NCBI GenBank assembly: GCA_018894105.1
Contig: CM032122.1
Coordinates: 21,549,674-21,613,673, forward strand
Direction of reading: 5' to 3'
DNA: 64,000 nt
DNA from: Jacaranda mimosifolia
Taxonomy: Eukaryota; Streptophyta; Magnoliopsida; Lamiales; Bignoniaceae
Shown here: positions 12,729-23,689 of the stretch, in pieces
Layout of the letters: each line of letters starts with the position of its first letter
Numbering within the stretch: the stretch's first letter is position 1
Made by a program: the position numbers and the translations under genes
The notes under the pieces: model-generated
Database searches by the model: none
Seen by the model: the letters and a program-made list of their open reading frames with translations, nothing else
Told to the model about the DNA's origin: nothing

Positions 12729-13826
12729 CATATCATCTTACCCTTGGGGAATATTAGCCCCAAAGGACTTGTTGGCAAGATGATCGGGACGACATCTGGC
12801 TGTCGATGATTGGTCTACCAACTAGGACCCGATTTGTGATCCTAACTTAGGGATAGTCGGAGGTTGGCTGCTGCTCGAGGTTCGATCAGCGATGGACCAG
12901 TCCTACCAATTTGTATTGTGATGATTGGCAAGTTGGCCACTCGTCGAGGTGATATAAAGTAGTATTACGTAGATTTTTGGGGGTCATAAGGTTGGTAAAC
13001 ATCCCATAGTCGATTTTATAAAATGCTTCAACCCAGTAGGTTTCATGAATATGATTAAATTCTAGAAATTTGAAATTTGATTATTTTATGAAACACTTTG
13101 TTCACTTGGTTTTTTTAAAATTGATCCTATCTATGAGTTTTAAAATTTTCTGTGAAATACAATAAAAATTTGAGATAACTCTTCGATGTTATGGGATGGC
13201 ATTGAGTAAGCTCATTACGTGTTGTTTAAGAAGTACTAGTCTCCAGTCTTATTTAGTGAATGTCGTAAAATATTTTAATTTCCCAATATCTAGCTATTTT
13301 AGCATTTTCTTTTAGTTATCCGTATTTGGAATTAATGTTCTTATATATGTATATTGCATTCCATATTGTCTAATTTTGCCCATATATTTAAATGCTTGCC
13401 CTATTGAGTCATTCGGATTCACCCTCTTTGTATCATTCTTTATGTTCTTTGCCCAAATTGAGGAATGGAAGGCATCGTTATCATGGCTGCACCATATATA
13501 ATGTAAATAACAGTATGAAGGCCTATATTAACGGTAAGGACGTGATATATTAGGTATGTAATGCAAAGGAGGCATTTGCTATCATGTTATTATCCTTTTC
13601 TACCGCAAAATATAATAGGTTAGAGTTCCTGGCAAATGATATTGGAGTTTGAATTTTAAGATTTGTTTAGAGCATTCATTCATTTCGCACTGTTATGGAA
13701 TTACATAAGATGAGACTGTTGGGAGGTGCATATATATATATATATACATACATATTTTTAAAAAAAATTCAGAAATTTGATCAGAGTAGCACTCAGTCCT
13801 TAGCAAGCACCTTCTGGACGGGGCGG

Positions 13827-13830
<4 letters not shown>
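9755..13830 (+). repeat. 3' LTR of the TR-GAG-like element, with a hAT-type insertion
   Basis: Aligns with 3650-7102 from its TGTAACACCCC start to its GGGCGGCACA end. Without the 644 bp of hAT element plus duplicated target it is about 3432 bp, close to the 3453 bp of the 5' LTR. Numerous substitutions separate the two LTRs, so the insertion is not recent. The end runs straight into a CA microsatellite. Confidence 0.87.
10037..10672. mobile_element. Non-autonomous hAT-type element (MITE-like) in the 3' LTR
   Basis: Ends are TAGGGGTGTTC and GAACAACCCTA, 10 of 11 bp inverted. The flanking 8-bp repeats are TTACGTGA (10029-10036) and CTATGTGA (10673-10680), 6 of 8 identical, as expected for an old hAT insertion. 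The 5' LTR reads straight through this point (ccaatgtgaggcactc near 3945), which gives an empty site. The interior is AT-rich with repeated AATCCAATCCAA / GATCGGATTT-like subterminal motifs. It has no transposase; the short ORFs near 10005-10215 are chance. Confidence 0.88.
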
Positions 13831-13861
<31 letters not shown>

Positions 13862-13865
13862 TTAA
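13829..13865. repeat. (CA)n(TA)n microsatellite at the 3' edge of the TR-GAG-like element
   Basis: About 11 CA units, beginning in the last bases of the LTR, followed by a TA run. The left flank of the element is also (TA)n. This suggests insertion into a TA microsatellite, with the CA tract grown from the CACA end of the LTR. Confidence 0.75.
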
Positions 13866-15100
13866 CAAATTATAATATTTCAAAGTTTAATTATTATTTA
13901 CAGTATTAATTTTATGATAGTTTAATGAATATTGTACCTTACGTGAAGATTGTATAAATTGAATAAATTTTGGAGGGCTATGCATATGTAAATTCACAAT
14001 TCATATTGTATATCACGTTAAAATTGAATTCCCACTATTTGTTTTAAGTGATATTATCTTTTTTGTTATAGTAACATAACGGGTGAAAGAATTGGTAAAA
14101 AAAAAATCAACCTTATAAAAAGAGATAAAGTTAATTGAATATACCACAGAGAGTGCATATATATTGGACAAATATCGGGAAGGTTCTTGTAATCTATTTT
14201 AACTAAATTTGAACTCTTCATCCATAACTCGGCTTCAAACTTTCCTTTTCGTTTTGTCGGGGGATGGTTGAGACAGATAATATAGACTACCCTATATATT
14301 ATGCTCGATTCGTTTTTTATTTTTTTTCATTTTTAGTATTTTCAACTTTTTTATTTTTTTTATTTTGACTATTAGTTTCATTACAAAAATGAGAATATAT
14401 TTGGATTAATAATATACAACTTTTGAAAAGAGGTGAATTCTAATAATAATTTAGTATAATAGTGCTAGATATTTTAATATAATAATATAACTATTATTAT
14501 TTAATTATTTTGGGTTTCATTATATTCTTTATGTCTCGTCAGTTGAATTTTTTTGTTGGAGTAAAAAATTATCATTAGATTTAATGTGCTCTATTATCTT
14601 GAGATGATAGGAAAAAAATCAAGTCATTATTTGATTAGTTCATAAATTATGTTAAATATAAAATTATAGATGAATTCAATATGGATTTTATTATCTTGGA
14701 TGAATAGAAAAATATTACTATGTAATTAGATAAAAGGACTTACATATTTTAAAAAATAATAAGTATTTCATATTTGAAAATGATAGTTATAAGTATGAGA
14801 AAAAAAAAAAAATGCTGACATTTTTGTCAGAAATGAGACAAATGAAGGTACAATTTTTTATTTTTTGAATAGTAAAAAATTAAAAAATAATTTTAAAATA
14901 TAATCAACCAAGTCGTTAGATTTTGTGTCGATTTTTGCTCACAAAATACACAGTACGAGGTTTGTTTAATGTGAGATCACACAAAGACGGATAGAAAACA
15001 AAAGCTTTAGAGTTATGTCGCGTCGTGTGACCCATAGCAAACCTCGTCTCTCTTTTCTGTACGAAGTTTGTCCAATATATTGATATTTATCTTGTCTAAA
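13866..15100. repeat. Old direct duplication, copy 1
   Basis: This AT-rich, gene-free segment shares a co-linear series of matches with 15895-17110. Examples are AAACTTTCCTTTTCG (near 14238 and 16106), TGTTGGAGT(A/G)AAAAATTAT (near 14554 and 16406), GAAAATGATA-TTATAAGTATGAG (near 14777 and 16599), and a segment with CACA-AGA(C/G)G followed by GTGTGAC or ATGTGAC. The matches keep their order and a roughly constant offset of 1.85-1.87 kb. It may be an old tandem duplication or two members of a dispersed family. No coding signal seen. Confidence 0.55.
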
Positions 15101-15894
15101 TTAATAATGTTAAAAGTTTGATTATCAGTTGATTTAATAATACTGTCCTCACATTTGTATATGTGATATTTAGAATTTAAATTTTAATAAATTAATATTT
15201 ATGCATCCATAAATTAATAAATAAAAAAAAAGCCTATTAAAAAGCTGAAACTTTTGGATGGGCTAACATATTTAGCCTTTATCAACCATTACACGAATCT
15301 TCCGTGAGGTTTGTTAATAACAACGGTTTTCATTATAGTAAGTCCAATTACAAGTACCTCTTCTAGATTTCGTTAATACACAAATTAATAGTTTCGTCTA
15401 ATTTATTTTAAAAAATAACAATAATATATTTTAAGCATTTAAAGGCACTTTTATGCTCTGATTGCTAATATTTAGTTTTATACAAATTTATAGACCAGTC
15501 TAAATTTAAATTTAAATTTAAATTATGATAATATATTGAATTTCAAACTTAAGTTTAGATGGACTACTCCTTTGCTCATCTTTTTTTACTCCTAAAAGGT
15601 AATTCATAACGACAATTGCAAGTGAAAATGGCGACAATATACGGGTTTGAGTGGACCGACAGGTTAACAAATTTAACTATAACTATATATAGTAAATTTT
15701 AATGTAATTGTTATTCGTTTGAAATGTTCAAAATTCTTGAAATAAACTTTTTTTTTTCTTTTTTTCATAAGATAGTTTTTCAACTAGCGAATAATATGAT
15801 AGGAAACTATTGATACTTAGTTAATGCCAAATGGATAATTTAAAAAGCATTGAGAATTATATGTATTTATATGAGATTTTCCTCACGACTCCAA
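15101..15894. other. AT-rich spacer
   Basis: No gene, terminal repeats or named repeat family seen. It contains a short (AAATTT)n run near 15506-15525. Confidence 0.4.
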
Positions 15895-16043
15895 AATATG
15901 AAAAGAGATTATAATATTTTAAAGTCTATTTATTATAAAATAGAGAATGTTTCAATAGTTTATTGAAATGTAATAAATATTAACCTCAAGAAGGATTTTA
16001 TAAATTGGAAAAAGTTTAGAAGGCATTATATAATACACACACA

Positions 16044-16078
<35 letters not shown>

Positions 16079-17110
16079 TCAAGTGCGTTTGCTTAGCTAA
16101 ATTCCAAACTTTCCTTTTCGATTTGCCACTTAGCGATTGAGAGAGAATTTTTAGACTTGCCTAAATATATATTTCCTGTCATGTTTTTATTTTTATTTTA
16201 GTTTTTTCTATACATTTTATTTCCATTATAGGTCTTTTGGGAAAATAATAATATATTTGAATTGGTAGTTCAAAGATTTTCAAAAAAAGAGATGGATTTT
16301 GAAAAATATTTTAATGTCATAAATAATATGATAATACTAAATATTATCATTTAGTTTACTATGGATCCCACTAATTTTTTTATATGATCAATATTATTAA
16401 ATTATGTTGGAGTGAAAAATTATTATTAAATTAGTGTGTCCCATTATTTCGAGAAGTTATAAAAAATCGTTCTGTAACTAGTTAATAGATTACATTGAAA
16501 TAAAAATTATTAATGAATTCAGTATGGAACTCATTATTTTGGAGGATACAAAAGAAAGTTACTATTTAGTTTCTTTCAAATTCACATGTGCTTTAGGTTT
16601 GAAAATGATAATTATAAGTATGAGAAAAAAAAGAGGATGATGTTTTTATTGAAGCCGCAAGGAAAATTTATAAGAGTACTTTTTACACAAATGAGAGTAG
16701 TAGTTACTCGATGCAAATAGGAGTATTCATAGTGGGGGTGCGCTATAAATGCACATGAGATAAGAAAACTGCATGCGCATAAGATGACGTACTCTACATG
16801 CATACATAAAAGGACCTTCTCACACCAACTTTCAGTATTTCAGTGCACAAGAGAGATCAAAACACAATGGCCGCTTTCTTTTGATTCTAGAAAATATCCG
16901 AAAAAATCTGCAACGTAATAATTTTTTTAAATAAACTATAAAATGAAAAAAAAAATAGCTTTAAAAGATAACCAATCAAAACCCTAGATTTTGAATCTAT
17001 TTTTCTCACGTATTATTCAGTTTAAGGTTTATTTAATGAGAGAGCACACAGAGGCTGACAATTGTGTTGGTGCATGTGACACACTGCAAAGCCCATGAAC
17101 TCCAAAAACA
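15895..17110. repeat. Old direct duplication, copy 2, with (CA)n microsatellite
   Basis: Co-linear with 13866-15100. A (CA)n tract lies at 16034-16077. No gene: the 63-codon minus-strand ORF at 16612-16803 is not supported by the other copy. Confidence 0.55.
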
Positions 17111-17341
17111 GCAGTCCTTATCACAAGCCAGTAGTACTGTGTGGTAGTTATGATCTGTACAAATTTTGAAATTATAAAAGAGAAAATGTGAGGACTGTTT
17201 GACATAAAACTATGGAGCTCGCCTCAAATTTAGGGTCCAAATTTCTTGGTCGGTGAATAGAGCCAAGATCCAATTATTATATATCTGGGTACTAAAATAC
17301 TATTATTATCCTTTATCCTTAAATCATGGTTTCATTATGAC

Positions 17342-17655
17342 GGAGGACTAGCATTGCCACCCGTCACATCTGGACCAAATTGTAATTTATGTTTAATTAT
17401 GATCATTTGATTGGTCAATGAAATACTATTTAGGGGAAGTTCGGCTTAGTTTATTTCTTATATCTTCTAAGATCGTGATAGGATTTGACTTCATTGTTTG
17501 AAAATTAAAAATATGATTAGAATTTATTTAATATTACATATATATATATATATATATATACCTACCTTTGTAATAGAATTTTCTAATTTTAAATAGTAAT
17601 CACGTGATATGTGGAATATATTCGTGAAACAAGTTAAGAATTGGACAATATCATA
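17342..17655. repeat. Direct repeat A, copy 1
   Basis: From GGAGGACTAG the sequence matches 18322-18575 closely for about 190 bp (including GTCAATGAAATAC-AGTTAGGGGAAG-type stretches and TTCGGCTTAG) and more loosely to about 300 bp. A (TA)n tract near 17540-17560 is present only here. Confidence 0.75.
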
Positions 17656-17816
17656 AACTGTTTGCGTCAGTTGGGAGCACCATAAATTTTACTTTTGCAT
17701 TTGAGTGCTAAATTACTCATGAGACAAGTTAAAAATGGGACAATATCATAAAACGCTTAAGTCAGTAGCAGCTCAAGAAACTTTATTTTTGCATTTGAGT
17801 GTTAAATTTAATAGTG
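17627..17816. repeat. Tandem repeat of about 94 bp, two copies
   Basis: Two adjacent copies, 17627-17720 and 17721-17816, share ACAAGTTAA-AAT-GGACAATATCATAAA and TTTTGCATTTGAGTG. Confidence 0.7.
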
Positions 17817-18321
17817 TATCTTGTACTAGTAAAGCTTTTTTAATAGTGGAAAAAAGAAAATTTTCATGAATTAAACAGATCCATGCCTCATTTCCATTTT
17901 TATCTGGGGATAAAAAATAAAAACTATCACTTTCTCCCTATTTTCATCCAAAGTATTTCTATTTTCATTTTCAAATTCTTTTTAAACATACTCTATCATC
18001 TTATTATCATATCAGTCAAATTCAAATTTGATTTGATATAAAATATCCACTATTATTTTAAAATTAATAATATATATTTTTAAAAAATAAATGTTTTTAA
18101 ACATAAAAAAAATATAAACCCACTATTTTTTCAACCTTGTATCTACTTTAATTATTACTTTCCAACAATTCATCCAAACATATTTTATTTTTATTTCAAA
18201 ATTATAACTACCTTTTCAATTTTTAAAAATATTTGAAAATGAAAATGGTCCTGAAAATAAAACCAACGGCCTGTAAGTTTTGGATCTTATTGGGTTCTGC
18301 TGTATGTCATGCTCAAAAGCT

Positions 18322-18575
18322 GGAGGACTAGTATTGCCCCTGTCACGTCTGGACCAAAGTGTAATTTATGTTTAATGTGATCATTTGATTGGTCAATGAA
18401 ATCCTAGTTAGGGGAAGTTCGGCTTAGTCTTTTATATTTCTTCAGACATCATGATAGGATTTGACTTGATTGTTTAAAAATTAAAAGTTTGGCTAAAATT
18501 TATTTAAAATAATAATCACATCATATGAAAAATACATTAGTTGCTGATTCTTGTGAAATAATTTAAGAGTTGGAC
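18322..18575. repeat. Direct repeat A, copy 2
   Basis: The second copy of the repeat at 17342, offset 980 bp. A further short match (GGATCTTA-TGG-TTCTG-TG, TGTCATGCTCAA) links 18280-18315 with 18675-18715, so the locus has been duplicated more than once. Confidence 0.7.
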
Positions 18576-19896
18576 AGAATTTGCTGAATTTGGTGAACGT
18601 ATGTATTTTTTTTATTAAATATAATTTTATCATTAGATTTATTCATGTGAAATTTTTGATAAACTATATAAGTTCTGGATCTTAATGGCTTCTGTTGCGT
18701 GTCATGCTCAATAAATCATAAATTATATAATTTTTTTGCATTTGAATTTATAATATATCAAACTTCATCCTACAAAAAACCATTGGAAATATTTGGAAGA
18801 AATAATATCACGAAGGTCATAAAATACTAATAATTCTATATTAATATAATTTTAAAAATTTTGTTAAAAATTTAAAATTAAGATACATACAATTTCCATT
18901 ATTATTATTTTTTTTTTAAATAAGAGTTTATAAAATATCAACATCTTATTTTAAAATTTATAAACTTATTTTAACAAAGTTTTTCAATACTTTATAATAT
19001 AATAACTTTTAAATATCTTGTGTAATATTTTAAACCCTATGATTTGATCACTGTCTGCACTCTGCAGGACTCTCCTTGAGCTTTTCATGTATGAACGCTT
19101 GAACTATGAATCGCATGATATTGAGAAGCGCCTATGATTAGGTTAATTTTACTGTTTATAACAAACAAATCTTATTTATTGGAGTGATTAGTTATGCTAA
19201 ATCCAGGTATCTGACCTTTTAGGACAACCCAAATACAATGTTCCTAATTTCAATTGGCCTCGTGTAAACTATGTTGGATTGCAACATGGAAAGGACTAGT
19301 CCCCACCACGTTAAGAGTTTCCACATATATTTTGAAGATTAGATTAATTTTGTATTACGAAGATGATTGTTTCCACATAAACGTTGTGTCTACATATATA
19401 ATATTCACGCACCAAATCAAGGAACACATAAGTGTACACATTAATTCTTCATTTAGATTGTTGAATCCTCTTCTCTATTAACGGAAAAACGAACGATTGA
19501 TTTAGCAAATTAATCATGGTATATTTGGCTTGAAAATATTGGAACCAACTAAAAGTAGACAAGAATGAATTGATAGATACTATAAAAAAATTAGATATGT
19601 GCTGCAAAAAAAAATTTCTACCAAAATTAAATTTTTTGGCAAATATAATTTTTTATTTAAATAACAAGTAACAAAAATTTTTAGCAATCATTCCATAATC
19701 TTGTTGGCTGAAGTACAATACACTAATTACGCATTCTCAATATAAAAATAATCATTAACTACCAATTAATCATAGCAAAGGTTAGTTACGAGAGCATCTC
19801 CTTCAAGATCAATTTCATAGCTAAGTCAGCTACAAACTCATTTGTCATAGCTAATGCTCTAATTTTTAAAAGTGAGAGTTGTCCCCTATTGATTAT
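18576..19896. other. Gene-free AT-rich region
   Basis: No conserved ORF, terminal repeat or RNA gene is recognisable. The 75-codon ORF at 19254-19481 has no family signature. Confidence 0.4.
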
Positions 19897-20290
19897 TTTT
19901 CCATGAAAACTATGCAAAATATAACACTAATAGTAGAAAAAATAAAATGATAATTTGAAAATTATCATCAATGACATATATTAAATGAAAATAATTATTA
20001 TTTGGTCTATAATAATATTTTTTAAATAATAATATTTTTTAATTTACACAATATTAATAGGCTTGGGGGGGGGGGGGGGGTTAGATGAATGACAGTCCAA
20101 AAACCCTTAATGACAATAGCAAATTTTTCCATGAAATCTATGCAAAATATAACACTAATAGTAGAAAAAATCAAATTATAATTTGAAAATTATCATCAAC
20201 ACATATTAAATGAAAATAACTATTATTTGGTCTATAATAATATTTTTTAGATAATAATAATTTTTAATTTATCATAATATTATTAAATAA
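19897..20290. repeat. Tandem duplication of about 165 bp, unit pair
   Basis: 19897-20061 and 20127-20290 are close copies (both start TTTTCCATGAAA-CTATGC and contain ACACTAATAGTAGAAAAAAT and TTTGGTCTATAATAATATTT). They are separated by about 65 bp that include a run of 16 G (20065-20080). Confidence 0.85.
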
Positions 20291-20868
20291 TAAAAAATAT
20301 TTGTAATTATTGTTTTGACTATCAGTGATACGTGTACAGTGAAATTTATTGACAAAATTGCTACTATATATGATTTGTGACAAAACTATTTATTATCAAT
20401 ATCACTACTTGTCAATGTCAATAATTTAAAAATAACTTTTACCACTATCAAATTTGCAAAAATTATAATTATGATAAAATAAAACTCTTTATTATTTAAT
20501 ATATAATTAATGATAATTTTCGCATCCTACCTACTATTTTGCCATTAACTTTTCCAAGTGAAAACATTTGGTCGAGAGCAATGGCATAAAAAATACAAGA
20601 TTTTGGCTGGCAAATTGAAACCTTAATACATCTTATGCTTAGAATATTCGCAAAAGCCATTGTCTGAAGTCTTAACAGTATTCCATCGGGAGAAAAAAAA
20701 AAAAAGAGCTCTAACTGTTCAGTTTGTAAACCAGAAATGGCAGTGGAACAAACAACAAATTAAGATCAATTCCCCAACAGCCCAATGCTAAGAAAATATG
20801 AAACAAGGTATCTTTCAGGTGGGATGTAAACATCTCTGTCAATAAACATGACTGAGCAATCATGTCCA
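20291..20868. other. AT-rich sequence upstream of the PRE-like gene
   Basis: No gene or repeat family seen up to the G-box. It is the distal upstream region of the gene at 21220. Confidence 0.4.
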
Positions 20869-20878
20869 GACACGTGTC
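20869..20878. promoter_or_regulatory. G-box (palindrome around CACGTG) upstream of the PRE-like gene
   Basis: GACACGTGTC is a perfect 10-bp palindrome centred on CACGTG (20871-20876), about 340 bp before the start codon. In plants G-boxes bind bZIP and bHLH factors such as PIFs, and genes of this family respond to brassinosteroid, gibberellin and light signals. A role here is inference from position. Confidence 0.45.
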
Positions 20879-21219
20879 CAATTCCCTCTAGGGGGTTTGT
20901 ACAATGTATACAGTAGTTGGGAGTGGAAACTGGGAAGTGGGAAGAAAACTATAGTGACAATGGGATTTTCTAATTGCTTGTTTGGCAAAAGGTCCAAGAA
21001 ATTGTGGGCTCAGTTGTACTGCAGGGTTAGACAACTGGGGCCCAGCGAGTGAGCCCCCATTGATATTAATGTGGATGCAACTGATGGTGTTTTGTGGCCT
21101 TTTCTAACCAACCACTTCACACTTTGGTTTCCTTTTAAAGAGCCTCACTGCCCTCCTTTCATCTTCCCCCCACAAACTCATTCTTGGCAGTAATATTGGT
21201 ATACTTATAAGTTGAGGCA

Positions 21220-22134
21220 ATGTCATCAAATAGGAGAGCAAGAGTTTCAAGAGTCACAGAAGATGAGATTAATGATCTCATTCTGAAGCTGCAAAGTTTG
21301 TTGCCAGATTCTAGCTCAAGGTGCAACACAAGGGTAAGTTTTACGATTCATCTTGTTTGCCTTAATTTGACTTTGATAAACACATTTGGCCGTACAAATG
21401 CACTTCAAAATCTTCTATTTCAATAAATGTTTTTTTTTTTATTTCATTCGATAAATACATGTGAAAATTATTTAAATATTTCCTTTAAAAACACTTATTA
21501 TGAATTATATATATGTTTCATATGTACTTATTGAGTGGAATAAGTAATGAAAAATATCTGTTGAAATAGAGAATTCAAAATCATAAAAATGGAGCTTAAG
21601 GACACATGTTGGTGCAGCCCTGGTTCTAAGCTCAATGAACCCATCTTGTTCATATATCCCATAAGCTTATTGATATGTGATTTTAGTACACGTAAACAAT
21701 TTAAGGTGCATAAAGAAATTAGAAAGAGACACTTGGAGGCTGATACAATGAATAATTACAAGAACTTCCACAAAAGTAAGAAAAAATTGGTCCCATTTCA
21801 AAGACTAGCAATTGTTTTTAGCAGAAAAAGTTGTAACTTTTATTTGCTAATAGGAATTTCCACACACTATGCATGCATTGGTGGTAGGAGTCAGCATGAC
21901 ATGTGAAATTTTTCTATTGCTGATCATATGTACTTTTAATTTAATGTTTTTTCCCTATGTTATGGCATATATAACCAGGTATCAGCATCAAAGGTTATGA
22001 AGGAGACGGTCAATTACCTCAAGAAGCTGCATAAAGATGTGGATGATCTAAGTGAGAGACTATCTCAACTTCTGGCTTCTGGAGCACTCACTAGTACTGA
22101 TGCAGATACTATCAGGACACTTGTACAACAGTAA
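21220..22134 (+). CDS. PRE/ILI1-type atypical helix-loop-helix protein, two exons
   Basis: Exon 1 is 21220-21333 (38 codons) and ends at a GTAAGT donor. A 645-bp intron (21334-21978) ends in ACCAG. Exon 2 is 21979-22134 with stop TAA at 22132. The product is 89 residues, the usual size of the PACLOBUTRAZOL RESISTANCE/BANQUO/KIDARI/ILI1 family. The intron falls at the usual site before the VSASKVMKET start of helix 2. Residues 12-31 form helix 1 (EDEINDLILKLQSLLP); residues about 39-72 form the second helix and heptad tail (VDDLSERLSQLL). The short basic N-terminus lacks the His-Glu-Arg DNA-contact residues of true bHLH proteins. Such proteins do not bind DNA; they heterodimerise with growth-repressing HLH partners such as IBH1 and promote cell elongation. 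Splice sites and length are intact, so the gene is probably functional. Which family member it is cannot be decided. Confidence 0.9.
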
Positions 22135-22202
22135 ACCACAAGGTGATGGAGCGGGGAGAGGGCTGGCAGGGGACAGTCAGCCACCTCAAGTTTATATAAG
22201 AT

Positions 22203-22233
<31 letters not shown>

Positions 22234-23689
22234 ATTCTATTAAAGTTAAAATTTTATCTTTTAAAAATAATATAGTTATCCGTTCATATTTTATAAGTAT
22301 TTAATCTAGCTAGTCCTTGAGTTAAAATTTCTTGGTCATTTCCCAGCTGGTCACACCCAAAAGGAGGGGGGGAAAAAAGGGATTAGGGGGCCAAAAAATG
22401 GATTATTGTATGGGACTAGAGTTGGCAACATGTTTTAGGAGGTTTGATTGTGTTTTGTTGTGTTTTCCCTGGCTCACTTAACACTTTTTGTATGGTGTCA
22501 TCAGTTAGGTGGACTCGGTGGAATTAAATGCTTGTATTATTATGTAGTTTGTAAACATGGGGTGTGTGTATGTGTGTATATGTTTCTGTTATTTATTTTA
22601 TTTTTATTTTTTTCATCAAATATGTTACTGTTGATGAACATGCTGCTGGTATTTCTCTAACAAAACAATGATCCCTGGGTCCAACATAAAGATTGAGATA
22701 TAGATGCAGCTGACCAAAGTGTTTGTCTTGGATTTTCTTGTCACAGGGGGACCCTACTCACTATTTCAATATATAATGAAAATTTAATTGGTTGTTCAAT
22801 TGACCCCACATCGTTTTGAGTTGCATGCAAATCTATTTTTTGTTATTTAATCCATCACTTAAATGAAATATATTATCTTTCAATTTATTTTATAGCTTCA
22901 AAATTCTGATGTATTTTCATGGGGCTTATAAGAGGGATCATTAACCCAGTAGATCACACAATTAAGGATGGGTCAGCAAAGATCTTGGATGGCAGCTTTT
23001 TTAAGCCCTAAGGTGAAGTGGTGGAGTATCATTTTATACTTCTATTTCAAGGAGTATTTTAATTTTTATTTTAATGTGTTCGATACGTGTTAAGTTTATT
23101 TGATTTATAATAAATTATTTTAAAAAAAATATTTAATACATTTGACATTTATTAATAATGAAATATAGAAGACAAAATACATGCATGTTAGAATATAGGA
23201 TTCGAACTGTAGAAATGCTATCCAATATTTTGTATTATGACAGTATTGTGTGTATAATTATATCCAATGATTCATAAATTATTTGCATGATATTCAAATG
23301 GATGAAATAGAATTTTCTAGAGCATACACAATATATAATAAAGAAAAGAAGATAAGAAATAAATAGAGCAATAGATCTCAATTTATAGGCAATTAATGAG
23401 AGTTTATGAATGGGCGACTGCAGCTCATGCATGTAACTAACCCTTAATAGATATTGCAGTACAAGTTAAGATGGTCAAAAATGCTACTAAGCTAAGAATA
23501 TGAATTGGCCATGCCCTACTTGAGGTTTTGATGAGGTTGAAATGAATTAATTTGATCATGGGGTAGAGAACACAAAATCAAGATAAAAAAGAAGATAGAA
23601 AACATCCTTCAAAGGGTCCTAGTAATTTTGCATGGGGCACAATTCAATAATAATTCTAAGGTTTTCAAGTCAATGACGAGTATAAAAGT
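22135..23689. other. Downstream region of the PRE-like gene; no further gene
   Basis: Holds the likely 3' UTR, a (TA)n microsatellite (22205-22233) and AT-rich DNA. Short ORFs (22448-22660, and 23235-23432 on the minus strand) show no family signature. Confidence 0.45.

Larger units (their letters stand above)
3650..13830 (+). mobile_element. TR-GAG-like LTR retrotransposon (gag only, very long LTRs)
   Basis: Two long direct repeats, 3650-7102 (3453 bp) and 9755-13830 (4076 bp, of which 644 bp are a hAT insertion plus its duplicated target), flank an interior of only about 2.65 kb. Both LTRs begin TGTAACACCCCAA and align along their whole length with many substitutions. The interior has a tRNA-Met-type primer site next to the 5' LTR, a decayed Ty3-type gag, a trace of aspartic protease, and a purine-rich tract (ttaacggggagga) before the 3' LTR. 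No reverse transcriptase, RNase H or integrase is visible. This layout fits TR-GAG elements described in plants, which rely on the enzymes of a partner element. A deletion derivative of a Del/Tekay-like element is the alternative. The element sits in a (TA)n tract, so a 5-bp target duplication cannot be told from the microsatellite. Confidence 0.85.

Noticed and set aside
22052..22234. 60-codon ORF overlapping exon 2 of the PRE-like gene
   Set aside because: Out of frame with the conserved helix-loop-helix reading and ends in a TA microsatellite.
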